Source: Adiantum capillus-veneris (taxonomy: Eukaryota; Streptophyta; Polypodiopsida; Polypodiales; Pteridaceae). Taken from it: DNA of 64,000 bases. Where the stretch lies: the NCBI GenBank assembly GCA_014529385.2, contig CM043947.1, positions 123,330,891 through 123,394,890 of the forward strand, read 5' to 3'. Below the pieces are notes generated by a model. That model saw only the letters and a list, made by a program, of their open reading frames with translations, was not told the origin of the DNA and did no database searches. The position numbers were made by a program, and so were the translations under genes. Within the stretch, counting starts at the first letter, position 1. Every line of letters starts with the position of its first letter. This document shows positions 10,209-21,004 of the stretch, in pieces.

Positions 10209-10943
10209 TAAAAGACATCCATGTAGCTCCCAAGAAAGCACACATATTTTATCCTCTGACTTTTGCCAAAATTTCAGCAGCATAACAGCATAAATGGCTC
10301 AAAAGACCAAAAAACCAGCCATCACAACTTGGAAAAATTTTGGCAGAGTTTCCCCAGAAGTAGAGCAGTAAGAACCCAAAATATAAACTGTATATATATG
10401 CATAAACTGTCAACAATAGAACCCGAGCATCAAGTAGGAATCACTAGTACATAGCCTATGGCGAGGTCATGAAAACGGTGCTCCAGCTACCTGTATCACC
10501 GAAAGGATCTCCACATTTGAGAATCCCCCAGCTCAATAAAACCTCACGCTATCGACCCTCACACGAAGGCTTATGCAAATCTCATATAGTCAAGTCTCAG
10601 AAATGACTATCTTCCAGACCAAGTCTGAGAAATAGCTGGGACTGCCAAATAAAACAAAGTATGGCTCCACAAAGGCGTACAAGTGGCAGTTTCCACAAGT
10701 AACGTACAATACCACCAAACAATGTGCTCAAACAAGCATCCAATGATGCATACCCACGGCAACTACAAGTGACACCACTGCTAGTATATCACTGTACTCC
10801 AGCTACTTGTACCTGTGTGAATCACCTGTATCTATACATGTCCGTGTAACCTGTAACCTGTAGTCTGCAACCTGTAATCCCGAATCTTGAAGCGCGAAGC
10901 AGAAGGTACTCGAAGAAGATGCTCTGTGGGGGCACCAAAAGAA
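10209..10943 (-). other. M_inner leader and primer-binding site
   Basis: About 735 bp between ORF A and the 5' LTR, with no supported ORF. The minus-strand TGGTGCCCCCACAGAG at 10922-10937 sits 6 nt inside the LTR and is the likely PBS; equivalents occur in M_outer (26606-26621) and H (44677-44692). A run of ACCTGTA-like words lies at 10800-10885. The tRNA is not identified. Confidence 0.65.
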
Positions 10944-12085
10944 TGTGAGCGGGATAGACACACAAAACGTCTCTATAACGACCTGACACACACTCTTGGG
11001 AATATACACACACACATTATGGGTCACCACTCGCCTTACACAATCCACCTGGCCAAGGCAGGGAACACATTGATGGAGTGAGAGGAGAGAGACTATCCCC
11101 TTGCCCACTCCACACAGAGACACATACACACACACCCACCCAAAAAACTCAGCTCAAAAGAGGAGAATTTCTGACTTTTAGATGCAATTGAGCTTGGGCC
11201 AACACCAAAGGGGAAAATAGCTCACACAGTATGGGTAAAATAAGCCAGATACAATCACAAACTAGAGTAGAAGCTTCGCTCATAGGAGAAACTTCCACAG
11301 CCCAAATAGCAAAAAAAAAGTGAGTAATTTGGCAAAATGGACAGCACCATCTCGTCCGGAACGGCCCAAAACCCCAGTCTACAATCTCAAAGTGCTCAAA
11401 TCCGACCTCGGATGAGCAGTTTACGGCCAAAACAGGCTCCAAAAACCCCAGAAACATAGTTGCGGCTGTTCCTCCTCTCTTCTCCATGTTTTTTATGGTA
11501 TTCTCTCTGTTTTTTCAGTTCCCGCACTTATCTTTATTAGTTGGGCACCCTTGGCCTTTTAGATGACCTCAAACGGACCCCAAACAGGCCAAAAATTGAC
11601 CTCGCAGTGCATAGTTGTCACCTTTTTTGCATCATTCGCACACCTGGCACTCAGCTTTTTTCAATAATGCATCCCGCCACCACATGAAGTGGCCCCAAAA
11701 TATGGTCCTCATGATGACCTTTCTCCATAATTATCACAAGAAAACACCCACGTTGTGTCCGTACTCATCCACGTGCAAATATTGACCCCATTCGACCTCT
11801 TGACGCCACTAGATGCCATCTGACGCATCTGCTTACCTCATGTCGTCGGCCCACGGATAGCTTCCTTAAGAATTTTTACACGCTACCAACTCCTCATTAT
11901 TATAGAAAAAACACACTGGTACTGGTAAAAGTGAAAATCGATGCACTATGTACACCCTGTCCTACCTGTACACATGTGGGCCCCACGTAACCACCTGGCT
12001 CTAGAAAATGGGCAATCCTTTATTCGATGCACCATGCATGGGTATGTACATATGCGCATTCCATTTCTCCAAAAAACTCCTGACA
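10944..12085 (-). repeat. M_inner 5' LTR (1142 bp)
   Basis: TGTGAGCGGG...CTCCTGACA on the + strand; partner of 3422-4545. It directly abuts the resumed M_outer integrase frame (GCGCATAATAAG) at 12086. On the minus strand it would hold the promoter; a TATAATAA-like sequence lies near 11900, which is weak evidence. Confidence 0.9.
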
Positions 12086-12678
12086 GCGCATAATAAGTCT
12101 AGTAGTTTAGCTCTAAATCCTGGCTCCTTATCCGAAAGTAGCTCCAATGGCACCCCAAACTTGCAACATATTTTATCGTACACAAATTTTGCCACATCCT
12201 TTGCAATGATCTGTTTTACTGCTATAACCTCTGCCCATCTAGAGAGATAGTCCACTACAGTCAAAATATAGCTTTTGCCCCTGCTTGTGATATGTAACGG
12301 GCCGATTGCATCATTCCCCCACTTTTCAAACACATCAAACGCCATAATGGTTTTTCGTAGTTCTGGCTTCAACACTCTCTTCCAAAATGCTTGACACCTA
12401 TTGCAAGACCTACACCAATGGTGAACATCCTTGTGCAAACTAGGCCATACATACCCCTCTTGCAAGATCTTATGCAAGGTGATCTTTAGAGCAAAATGCC
12501 CGCCACATGCACCTTCATGATTCTCGTCCAACACTCTATAAAGCTCCTCCCACCAAGGTATACGTCTCAACACAAGATCAGCCCCTTTCATGTACATTAC
12601 ATCACCAATCAATTTGTACATGTATGCTCTACGCATAAAGCCATACTTCTTAGACTTCTGAATGTCCTTCGGAATGAT
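12086..12678 (-). pseudogene. pol: M_outer integrase, zinc domain and first part of core
   Basis: Contains the HHCC domain (HEGACGGH, WCRSCNRCQAFWK), then the core with WGNDAIGPL (first catalytic Asp kept) and ELLSDKEPGF (second Asp). The M_inner insertion at 12086 cuts the core before the catalytic Glu, which lies in the piece at 2694-3421. A TGA near 12679 and extra codons separate it from the upstream RNase H. Open frame to the right of 12086 continues into the M_inner LTR only by chance. Confidence 0.85.
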
Positions 12679-13158
12679 TCATGTTAACAAAAACTCCTCT
12701 TGTTGAGCCAAATTTTCCCGGCCATGATAAAGAGGTAAAGTGGTCCTCAATACAAATATCTCCCCAATCATGCTTTGAGCTGCTTCATGTGCCTCTCCAT
12801 TTAGAGCACGTTCAATGTGTCTGATGCTCCACACTTCGAACTTTTTTAATAGGCCTTTAATTCTGAAGCACATTTCCTTCAATGAGGTGTTCTTGCTTTT
12901 CCACACACCCAACACTTGCTTCACAACTAACAAGGCATCACCTTTTATGCTCAACCTTCGAACCCCATGCTTCAAAAAAATGTGTAATCCGGCTTCCAAA
13001 GTAGCATATTCAGCCTCATTGCTACTATGAGAATCCAATTTGAACCCTCTCTTGCATAATAGCTTCCCCTCTAGATCATAAAGTGCTATACCCCCTGAAG
13101 CCGCATCATGGCTTTTTCTGTATGAGCCATCAAAGAACAACACATGTGCATTGCTGAT
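12679..13158 (-). pseudogene. pol: M_outer archaeal-type RNase H
   Basis: Better preserved than the M_inner copy. FFDGSYRKS, SSNEAEYATLEAG and IKGDALLVVKQVLG give the Asp-Glu-Asp set, then IRHIERALNGEAHEAA has His where Asp is normal. The domain follows the shared amber codon (VEEVP-TAG, about 13159) and ends in an in-frame stop before the integrase. RNase H removes the RNA strand during reverse transcription. Presence in both copies at the same place shows it is a family trait. Confidence 0.85.
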
Positions 13159-13685
13159 CTATGGCACTTCTTCGACTACCTTTTTCACCATCTCTTCCTT
13201 AATAAGAAGGGGATTCTCCTTGTAAGTCAACAAATCAGCTAGGGTAGCTCTTGTACTGTCTTCCACTAAAAAAGAGAACTCCAACTCTTGTAGCTCAATT
13301 ACCCATTTCTTGACCACATTTGACATGTTAGTGCCATTATTTGATTGTGGCAAAAATGCATAACTCGTCAAGAAAACAAAAGGTCGTGGTAGCAAGTAAT
13401 GACGAAATCGTTGACAAGCAAATATTGCACTCGCCATCACTAGCTCTACTTCGGAGAATTTTCTCTCTGCTACCAACTTCACTCGGCTTGCACAATACAC
13501 TAGCCTCATATAATGGCTACCCTTCCCCTTTTGCAATAGCATGGCTCCAATGGCATCATCCCCTACTCATGGATTTACATAAAAAAACTTTTTCCCAATC
13601 AGGAGCCTGCATGGCTGACAACCCCCCTAACACCTCTTTGACCTCTTGAAACACCTCTTCGCACTTGCCATCCCATTGCAATGGA
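13159..13685 (-). pseudogene. pol: M_outer first RNase H
   Basis: RT-linked RNase H with RLVYCASRVKL, ERKFSEVELVMAS and FEFS-like end blocks, ending VVEEVP-TAG. The equivalent of the first Asp motif lies near 13565-13580 and contains a stop here. As in M_inner, the catalytic T-D-A-S motif is absent. Confidence 0.78.
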
Positions 13686-14466
13686 TCATGATTTTCCACT
13701 TGTTGTAATGGGATAAAGAAGCTGAGAAGACAATGGAATAAACCGTGCCATGTCCTTCACTTTGTGTATAAATGTTGCCAATAGCTTTGTACTCGTATGT
13801 GATGGAAGAAGAATAATAGACTTAACCTTGTCTGGATCAGCCTCAATGCAATTTTTTGACACCGTGTGGCCCAATAACTTCACCCTTGGCTGTGCTAGAT
13901 GACATTTCTTTGGATTTAGTTGTCCTCCACATTCATCATATTGAGCCAATACCATCTGCAGCTTCTCATGGTGCTCAGCCCTGCTGCTGTAGACACAGAA
14001 GTTGTCCATAAAAGCTTCAACACAACTACCAATGAAAGGTTACAATACCCCATTTGCTCTCTCTTGATAGAAAGATGGTCCATTTCACAACCCAAATGGC
14101 AATACCGTGTAGCAATAACATCCCCATGGAATAATAAAAGTTGTCTTTGTGCGGTCTTTAAGAAAAATCTTCAATTGAAAATAGCCTGAAAAACCATCAC
14201 AGACACTGTACCTCTCATAACCTGCAACTGAATCCAAGATCTGTTCGATGAATGGAAGAGGATATGGGTTCTTCTTAGTGGCTGTGTTAAGGGTTTAAAA
14301 TCTACAAAAATCCTCCACTTCCCATCCTTCTTTGGACTCACTACTACTGGACTCACCCATTCTGTGGTCTCCACAGGGACTATGAACCCTGCCTTCAATA
14401 ACTTGTCCACCTCTTCCCGCAAGGCTTCCATCTGCTCTTGACCCATCCTTCTGAACCTTTGCCGCA
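13686..14466 (-). pseudogene. pol: M_outer reverse transcriptase
   Basis: The upstream piece (14171-14466) holds the fingers (AGFIVPVETTEWVSPVVV, KDGKWRIFVDF), then a frameshift. The palm at 13686-14009 has the catalytic box as MDNF, with Asn for the second Asp (M_inner has MDDF), so the enzyme would be inactive even without the frame breaks. KKCHLAQPRVKLLGH follows. The RT entry is interrupted by the R insertion at 14466/23321, which splits it from the linker. Confidence 0.85.
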
Positions 14467-14843
14467 TGTTGTGGGTTAGGTCAACACATGAACATCATAC
14501 ACAGCAAGAATAACCATCTACTCCACCATACTTCATTAACAACAATTCAGACACAGTAAACATGACTACTCAAAATATCAGAGTAAGCAGAGAATACACT
14601 GAATAGTTGCTGCACTGCACCATCATCATCACATTCATATCAGAGAACAGATACATCGTGCGCAGATACATTCCCCACTTATATAGATAAATCCGACTTA
14701 CCTACCCAGTCACAAGACATTCAGCAGACTGCAACTGAAATACAGTTACATCCGACTTAGCAAAATACAGCTCAGTAAATATCCGATAAGTCAAAATCCG
14801 ACTTAGCTATTCAGAGTCAGTTTCTAACATGTGCCTCTCAACA
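14467..14843 (-). repeat. R 3' LTR (377 bp)
   Basis: Begins TGTTGTGGGTTAGG and ends CCTCTCAACA on the + strand. I found no difference from 22944-23320. On the minus strand it contains CTATATAAG, a likely TATA box, at the place equivalent to 23155-23165. Confidence 0.95.
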
Positions 14844-14903
14844 CATGGCACGCCCCGGTGGTAGATTTCGCAGAAATCTGACCCGGATTCACATATCCCT
14901 TGA

Positions 14904-17900
14904 TCAGGAATCCACCCTCTGCTGCACAGCTTCTTCCTTACTCTGGTCCTCAGCATTCACTTTATGATCCACCAGCTCTGCTTCCTTTACTGCATCTGAC
15001 TCTGCTGCATCAGCTTTTCCCATTTCCACCTCTTGTGCTCTATCTGCAATCACAGTATCAATCTGCTCTTCTGCCACTTTCTCCTCAGCTACATCTTGCA
15101 TCAAAAAACTATTAGTAAAATTCTCCTCTTTCTTTTCTGCCTCTGCAAGCTGCTGTCTCTTATTCTCTTCCATCTGCTGAACCTGCTGCTTCAAACAGTC
15201 TCTCTCCTTTTGCAATTCCTCCACTTCCTTCAACAATTGTGCTTCTACCTCATGCACTAACCCTGCCTTTAGTACCTCATATGGATACTTAATGACAAAT
15301 CTCATTCTTTCCTTGGTCTTTTGCCACATCTCCTGTGCAACCAAAGCTAACTGCTGCTTGAGAATAGACACTTCTCCTTCTTTCATTAATACTGCACTCA
15401 AGCTAATTTCCTCCTGTGCCAACATCTGTTGCTCTAGTATCTGCAAAGGTTCCAATCTCAACCTCTGCATCTCCACAGTGACCTGTAACTCTGCATTCCT
15501 GTTTGCCATGTCTTCCAATTCCAAAGCAACCGCTGCCTCTACTTTCTCAGTCCATTGCTTAAACTCCCCCAATGATCTCTTCACTTTTGCTAACTCCATC
15601 TTCTGTTTCCCCACTGTTTCCTCCATATCCTGCTCATACTTTACTTTCATCATAGCTATCTGCTCTTCAAACTCTTTCACCTGTGACACCTGTCCTTTAA
15701 ACTCCATCAATTTTTCTGCATTCCTTTCAGCTTGCATACTCTGAACCTTCAGCATATTATTCTGCTGCCTCACAAATTCCTGCACCTGCTGCAGCATCTG
15801 AACTACTTTATCACTGTCCAATTTCCCAGTATCTACTGATACTCCAGAGACTTCCTCAGTACTGAAATCTAATCTAGAAAACACTCTGCTGACTGGTTCA
15901 GACTTCTTCCTCTTGTTGGATAGTGTGAAAGCCTTACCAAGCTTTATTGGTGTTTCCTCTGCTTTTACCTGCATTGGTGAATCAACATCCATGGTACCAA
16001 ATTCTGCAAACTGCATTTTTGCTGTGATTTCTTCAAAGGCCTCTCCTGGAGTATATTTGGCTTTCACCAAATCCTCATAAGCCTCCATATGCTTAGCATT
16101 AAACTTCACAAATCCTGTCTTTTCAGAATGCACCATGATGGGATGCTCAATCTGAACTGGCTGCTGCTTCTCCTGCACCAGTTTTTCTGCTTTCACAGGC
16201 CACCTTGCTTCACCATTCTGTACTCTCTGTGCAAAAAAAAACAATGCTGACAAGTAACCACATAACCTACTATTTGCCTGTGTCTTCCTCTTGTCTGAAG
16301 AATGAATCTCTGCTGCCAACTTTTCATACACCCAGTGAGCCCAGCTCACTTCTCCTCCCTGCTCTGCATAGCTTAATGGTGCAAAGTTTTCTTTTGACAT
16401 ATAATCAAACTTCACAATAAAGCATAGCCTCTCCAAGTACCACTTAAGCTGCTCTCTCCTAGCATATGCCACATTCTTTAACATGTAATACTGCCTGCCT
16501 CCTTCTCTTGGACCAAACTCCTTTTTCAGTGCTTCCTCTGAACACTTTGGAATAGGTGTATTAGGATGCAAAGGCAGCTTGAACACCTCAGACACCAACT
16601 CCACATTGAGTACCACATGCGGTGACACTCTCCCCTTAGTCTTCCTAAGTATTTCCAACTGAGACTTTGCATATACATTGTTTCTACATTCTTCCCAAGG
16701 CAGAATGGCAAACTCATACAATCCTACCTGCTGCAACCATATGGCGTTGCGCTCTGCCTGACAATCTATGTCAACTTTGAAATCCATAAAAGGGTCCATT
16801 AATGCTTGCATCACCTTACCCTCTGACACAGGAGTCGGCGTTGGCGTTTCCTCTTCTGCAGAGTCACTGTTTTCGTCTGCACTGCTAACGTCAAGCCGCA
16901 TAGGCAAAGCTTTGCTTCTCAAACGTCGCCCCAAACCTTCGGTCTGCTCCTCATCAGGCTGTGGTTGCATGGCCATCAATTGCTTTGCTTTCGGCATGGC
17001 AGGTCTGAATAAAGCTTCTTCAAGAAAAAACCCGAATGCTCCGCGCTGCTGCATGTGTACTGAACTTTTGTTGCATGTATGATTATACTCGCTGCACCAT
17101 GCACACATATCTCCACCCAGTATCCTTGAAGTGCTACGAAACTTCTTTTCAGCACACTCCCCGAAGTTATTAATCGGGCCTAATAATTTCTTATTAAAAA
17201 TTCCGACTTGGTCAGTTCCGACACAGGTACTCTTCCAACATCTACAATGTTGAATCGGATGTGCACTTTGGAACTGCCTACTTCCTCCAACCTGTGAATT
17301 ATATGGGATACTATGAAAAGACCTCCTAAAATCCATGCAAGCCAGCATTTTTCCTTTTCCTTTTGCTGATTCTGAATCTCCTGGCTGTAGGGGTATTACA
17401 GTCATACAGGCTACACTTGGCCAGTCCAAATGAGGTGGCTTTCCCTGAAATTTCTTCAGCCTGAAACCATTAACTGCCTTTTCCACTCTTGTACCAAACA
17501 CATCAGCTATGATGAATGTCCCTTGTCCTTTATCCTGCACAATCTGATATGGTCCCTGATATCTCAATGACAATTTACCAGGATGTGGTCCCAGCTTAGA
17601 GTTGTACAACATTACCCAATCTCCAACCTGAAAGATCTTGAACTTCACATTCTTGGTCACCCATGCTTGTCTTCTTCTTTGTATGACTTCAGTAATGTAA
17701 GAGCTTACCAACCTATCCTCCTCCAGCTGCATCAGATACTTGTTCCTGTGTAGTACTGACAACTTTGGAGACTGCTTCTCTGCTAAGACTCTTAAACTTG
17801 GTACCACAAACTCCATAGGCACCACAGCTTCCAGCCCATACACCAGCTTGAATGGTGTCATACCAGTAGTGACTTTGAAAGCTGTTCTAAAGGACCATAA

Positions 17901-18710
17901 GGCAGAATCCAACTTATCATCCCAATCCTTCTGATTCTCTGTCACAATATTTTTCAAAATCCTTACCAGTGTTTTGTTGGAGCTCTCAGCCTGACCATTA
18001 GCCTCTGGATGATATGCTGTAGACTTCTTGTGCATAATCATATGTGTCCTTGTTAGCTCTGAAATTACTTCATTCAGAAAATGAGTTCCTCTGTCACTTA
18101 CCAGCTCCACTGGACACCCAAACCTGGTCACAATGTTATGATAAAGAAATCTGGCCACACTTGAAGCTTTATTATCCTTCAATGCTACTGCTTCTACCCA
18201 CTTAGTGCAATAATCTGTAGCCACTAAAATGTATCTGCATCCCCTCTTGGAAGTTGGTTTGACAGGTCCTACAAAGTCCAAACCCCACTTTTGAAAAGGT
18301 TCCAAAGGCAAAATAGGATGATCCCCCATCCTATCCCTGTTTGAATCAGGTTGACCTGTTTTCTGACAAATTACACATCTTTTTGCATGATCATGTGCAT
18401 CCTTTAAAACTGTGGGCCACCATAATCCAGCCTGCAAAATCTTCTTCCCTGTAATATCTCCAGAGAAATGCCCTCCTGCTGTGCCTGAATGTGCTTCCTG
18501 CAAGACTGCACTTTGCTCAAATTCTGGCACACATCTTCTTATCACTTGATCAATGCCTTTCTTATATAGTGCCCCTGCAATAACTAAATAGGGTCTGGTT
18601 TTCAGTGCAAATTTTCTTCTTTGATCAGCATTGAGCTCCCTTGGTATAGTTCCATCAGTCAAAAACATCAGTAATTGATCATACCAAGACTCAGTCACAG
18701 TAGTCTGCAC
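14904..18710 (-). CDS. pol: R integrase fused to a long coiled-coil extension
   Basis: Open frame of 1268 codons; the listed start is only the first Met after a frame break. Residues ~70-120: HHCC zinc domain (HSGTAGGH, CVICQKTG). ~140-260: DDE core (WGLDFVGPV, LVSDRGTHF, ANGQAESSNK). ~290-430: the C-terminal integrase domain (VGDWVMLYNS, LRYQGPYQI). ~440-560 is poorly structured and may be untranslated or spliced in life. ~571-830: a mostly helical domain I do not recognise (IPKCSEEALKKEFGPRE, RLCGYLSALFF). ~880-1240: long Glu/Gln/Lys-rich coiled coils. It ends 60 bp before the 3' LTR, the place of the env-like gene in Athila, but shows no signal peptide or membrane span. Confidence 0.8.
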   Translation of the reverse strand: MQTTVTESWYDQLLMFLTDGTIPRELNADQRRKFALKTRPYLVIAGALYKKGIDQVIRRCVPEFEQSAVLQEAHSGTAGGHFSGDITGKKILQAGLWWPTVLKDAHDHAKRCVICQKTGQPDSNRDRMGDHPILPLEPFQKWGLDFVGPVKPTSKRGCRYILVATDYCTKWVEAVALKDNKASSVARFLYHNIVTRFGCPVELVSDRGTHFLNEVISELTRTHMIMHKKSTAYHPEANGQAESSNKTLVRILKNIVTENQKDWDDKLDSALWSFRTAFKVTTGMTPFKLVYGLEAVVPMEFVVPSLRVLAEKQSPKLSVLHRNKYLMQLEEDRLVSSYITEVIQRRRQAWVTKNVKFKIFQVGDWVMLYNSKLGPHPGKLSLRYQGPYQIVQDKGQGTFIIADVFGTRVEKAVNGFRLKKFQGKPPHLDWPSVACMTVIPLQPGDSESAKGKGKMLACMDFRRSFHSIPYNSQVGGSRQFQSAHPIQHCRCWKSTCVGTDQVGIFNKKLLGPINNFGECAEKKFRSTSRILGGDMCAWCSEYNHTCNKSSVHMQQRGAFGFFLEEALFRPAMPKAKQLMAMQPQPDEEQTEGLGRRLRSKALPMRLDVSSADENSDSAEEETPTPTPVSEGKVMQALMDPFMDFKVDIDCQAERNAIWLQQVGLYEFAILPWEECRNNVYAKSQLEILRKTKGRVSPHVVLNVELVSEVFKLPLHPNTPIPKCSEEALKKEFGPREGGRQYYMLKNVAYARREQLKWYLERLCFIVKFDYMSKENFAPLSYAEQGGEVSWAHWVYEKLAAEIHSSDKRKTQANSRLCGYLSALFFFAQRVQNGEARWPVKAEKLVQEKQQPVQIEHPIMVHSEKTGFVKFNAKHMEAYEDLVKAKYTPGEAFEEITAKMQFAEFGTMDVDSPMQVKAEETPIKLGKAFTLSNKRKKSEPVSRVFSRLDFSTEEVSGVSVDTGKLDSDKVVQMLQQVQEFVRQQNNMLKVQSMQAERNAEKLMEFKGQVSQVKEFEEQIAMMKVKYEQDMEETVGKQKMELAKVKRSLGEFKQWTEKVEAAVALELEDMANRNAELQVTVEMQRLRLEPLQILEQQMLAQEEISLSAVLMKEGEVSILKQQLALVAQEMWQKTKERMRFVIKYPYEVLKAGLVHEVEAQLLKEVEELQKERDCLKQQVQQMEENKRQQLAEAEKKEENFTNSFLMQDVAEEKVAEEQIDTVIADRAQEVEMGKADAAESDAVKEAELVDHKVNAEDQSKEEAVQQRVDS

Positions 18711-20965
18711 ATCAAACAGCTGAGCATCAGGAAGTGCATCATCTACCCCAGTAGGTGCTTCACCTGTTTCAATCCTGCTTAGATAATCTGCAATTACATG
18801 CTCCTTCCCAGGAGTATGCTCAATCTGAAAGTCAAACTCCTACAACAACAACATCCATCTTGCAAGCCTTCCAGTAAGAAGTGGCTTCTTGATCAAATAC
18901 AACAAGGCCTGATGATCAACATGAAAAACTATCTTGTTCCCCAACAAGTAAGCCTGAACTTATTCAATGCATATACCATCCCTAAAGCTTCTCTTTCTGT
19001 CACAGGATAGTTTCTTTCTGCACCTGTGAGAACCCTGCTTGCATAGTACACAGGTCTGAACCATCCCTTCTCCTTCTCCTGCATCAGTACAGCTCCTATT
19101 GCTATATCCGACGCATCAACAAACACATGAAAAGGCAATGACCAATCAGGTGGCTGCAAAATTGGTGCTACTGATATCATTTTCTTCAACATCTGAAATG
19201 ATTTCTGCTGAGGTTCATCCCATACAAATGCCACATCCTTCTTTGTTAATTGAGTTAATGGCAAGCATACATTAGACAAATACCTCAAATATCTGGAGTG
19301 CCACTTTGTCTGTCCAACAAACCTCATTAACTCTTTAACATTGGTAGGAACTGGTGCTGCTTGAATGGCTTCTATTTTCTTGACATCTATAGCCATTCCT
19401 GCTTCTGACACCACATGTCCTAAAAGTATTCCACTCCTCACAGCAATTACACTTTTATAAGGATTCAGAGCCATCCTGAATTGTCTGCATCTTTCAAAAC
19501 AGAGCTTCAGATGTAGCCGATGTTTATCCTTCTTTCCAAACACTGAGAAATCATCCACAAAGACTCTCATAAAGTCCTGTAAGTAAGGTTCAAACACCTT
19601 ATGAGCAACAAAATTAAATGAAGGTGGTCCATTGGTTAACCCAAAACTCATCACTGTGTATGCAAAGGCTCCCCATTCAGTTATAAAAGATGTTTTATGC
19701 TGATCTGACTCAGCAACACTAATCTGATTATAACCAGAAAAACCATCCAGAAAGCTGTACATTTCATGACCAGCTACTGCATCCAACACAGCATCACAAA
19801 ATGGCATAGGAAAGGGATCAGTAATGGTTGCTGCATTCAATTTTCTATAATCCACACATACTCTTAAAGCTCCATTTTTCTTTGGCACAACCAGTATAGG
19901 AGACAACCATGATACTTCATGTACAGGTTTAATGAACCCTACTGCCAGGAGCTTATCAAGCTCCTCCTTCACCTGTTTGGCAAAGTTAGGATTCATTCTA
20001 TATCTTTGCTGCACAATTGGTTTTGCACCCTCTTTCAAATTAATCCTATGCTGATGTAGTGCTGGGTCAATGCCTCTCACCTGAGAATAATCCCAAGCAA
20101 ACACATCCTTATAATCAACCAATAAGTGCAACAGTTGTGCCAGAAATTCCCCTTGAATGTGTGCACTCACTTTGACCATTCTTGGTTCTGCCTCTGTTCC
20201 TAAATTCAGCTCCTGAAGCTCCTCCTTTTCTACCCTGCTTGATGCCCCATACTTCTTTTCATAAATTTTCTCAGCCATATCCTTGGCCTCCTTTTCTTCC
20301 TGTTGAATCTGTTCCTTATCAGACATAGCATATTTCTGGTCCACCAACTGTAACAGTTCCTTACCCTGCACTGTCTGTCCTGGTGCTAAACCTGTATCTG
20401 GCTCATCTTGTTCCTTACCTTGCTGTAACATGCTTTCCACATCTACTTCAAACACAGGTACAACAGTTGGATTGGCCTTCAAGAACTCTTCCTCTTGGTC
20501 ATCTGTGACCTCATCATCAAAATTAATAGTATGAGCAAACAGTGGTTTCTCACTTAATGGAACCATCTTCCTTCCCCTCATAGGTATGGTTACTTTCTTT
20601 TTCCCTTTTTTCAATATGACAACATTTTCTCCCCAGTCCTGTCTTACTTTAGCCAATCTGAACCAAGGCCTTCCTAATAGCATTTCATATGCAGCTGCTG
20701 AGTCTGACATTCTGAGTACCACAAAATTAACAAAAAAGGATAATCCTGACACCTGAATTTCCTGTGCTTTGAGAATTCCCAAAGGTTGTACCCTAGATTG
20801 GTCTGCCATTTTCACCTGAAAAGGTGCTGGAGCCAGAGCTCCCAACTCCATTCTTTTGTACACTGCCTCTGGTAAAATATTCACCCCAGAGCCTCCATCC
20901 AATAACACATCATCAAAATTTTCTCCAAGAAAGTATACTTTAATAACTGGTACCACAAAGTCCAC
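18711..20965 (-). pseudogene. pol: R protease, reverse transcriptase and RNase H
   Basis: Protease active site LLDGGSGVNILP near the N-terminus, MLLGRPWF later. A linker follows, then RT: QRYRMNP, GFIKPVHEVSWLSPILVV, VCVDYRKLNA, catalytic RVFVDDFSVFG, then GHVVSEAGM. RNase H: FHVFVDASDIAIGAVL (catalytic Asp present), PVYYASR, NYPVTEREALGMVYAL. A one-base deletion near 18960 shifts the frame in RNase H, and a TAG near 18839 follows where WMLLL-Gln-EFDF is expected. TAG at 21005 separates it from gag in the same frame. Confidence 0.88.
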
Positions 20966-21004
20966 ATCTGCTGGATCAATTCTATTTGCTGCTGCTGGAT
21001 AAAA

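Larger units (their letters stand above)
3422..12085 (-). mobile_element. M_inner: second copy of the M family, nested in M_outer pol
   Basis: Full-length LTR-to-LTR copy (8.66 kb) in the same orientation as its host. LTRs are 3422-4545 and 10944-12085. The M_outer integrase frame stops at 3421 and resumes at 12086. The flanks look like a slightly diverged duplication (CGTGC left, GCGC right), the intact family sequence at that site being TTTGCGCATAAG. The internal order is the same as in M_outer. It is better preserved, but gag, RT and RNase H have frameshifts and stops, so it is not autonomous. Confidence 0.9.

Noticed and set aside
15033-15744. Plus-strand ORFs of 75 and 150 codons
   Set aside because: Antisense shadow of the R coiled-coil ORF, with biased Ser/Cys/Phe composition from the complementary Glu/Gln/Lys codons.
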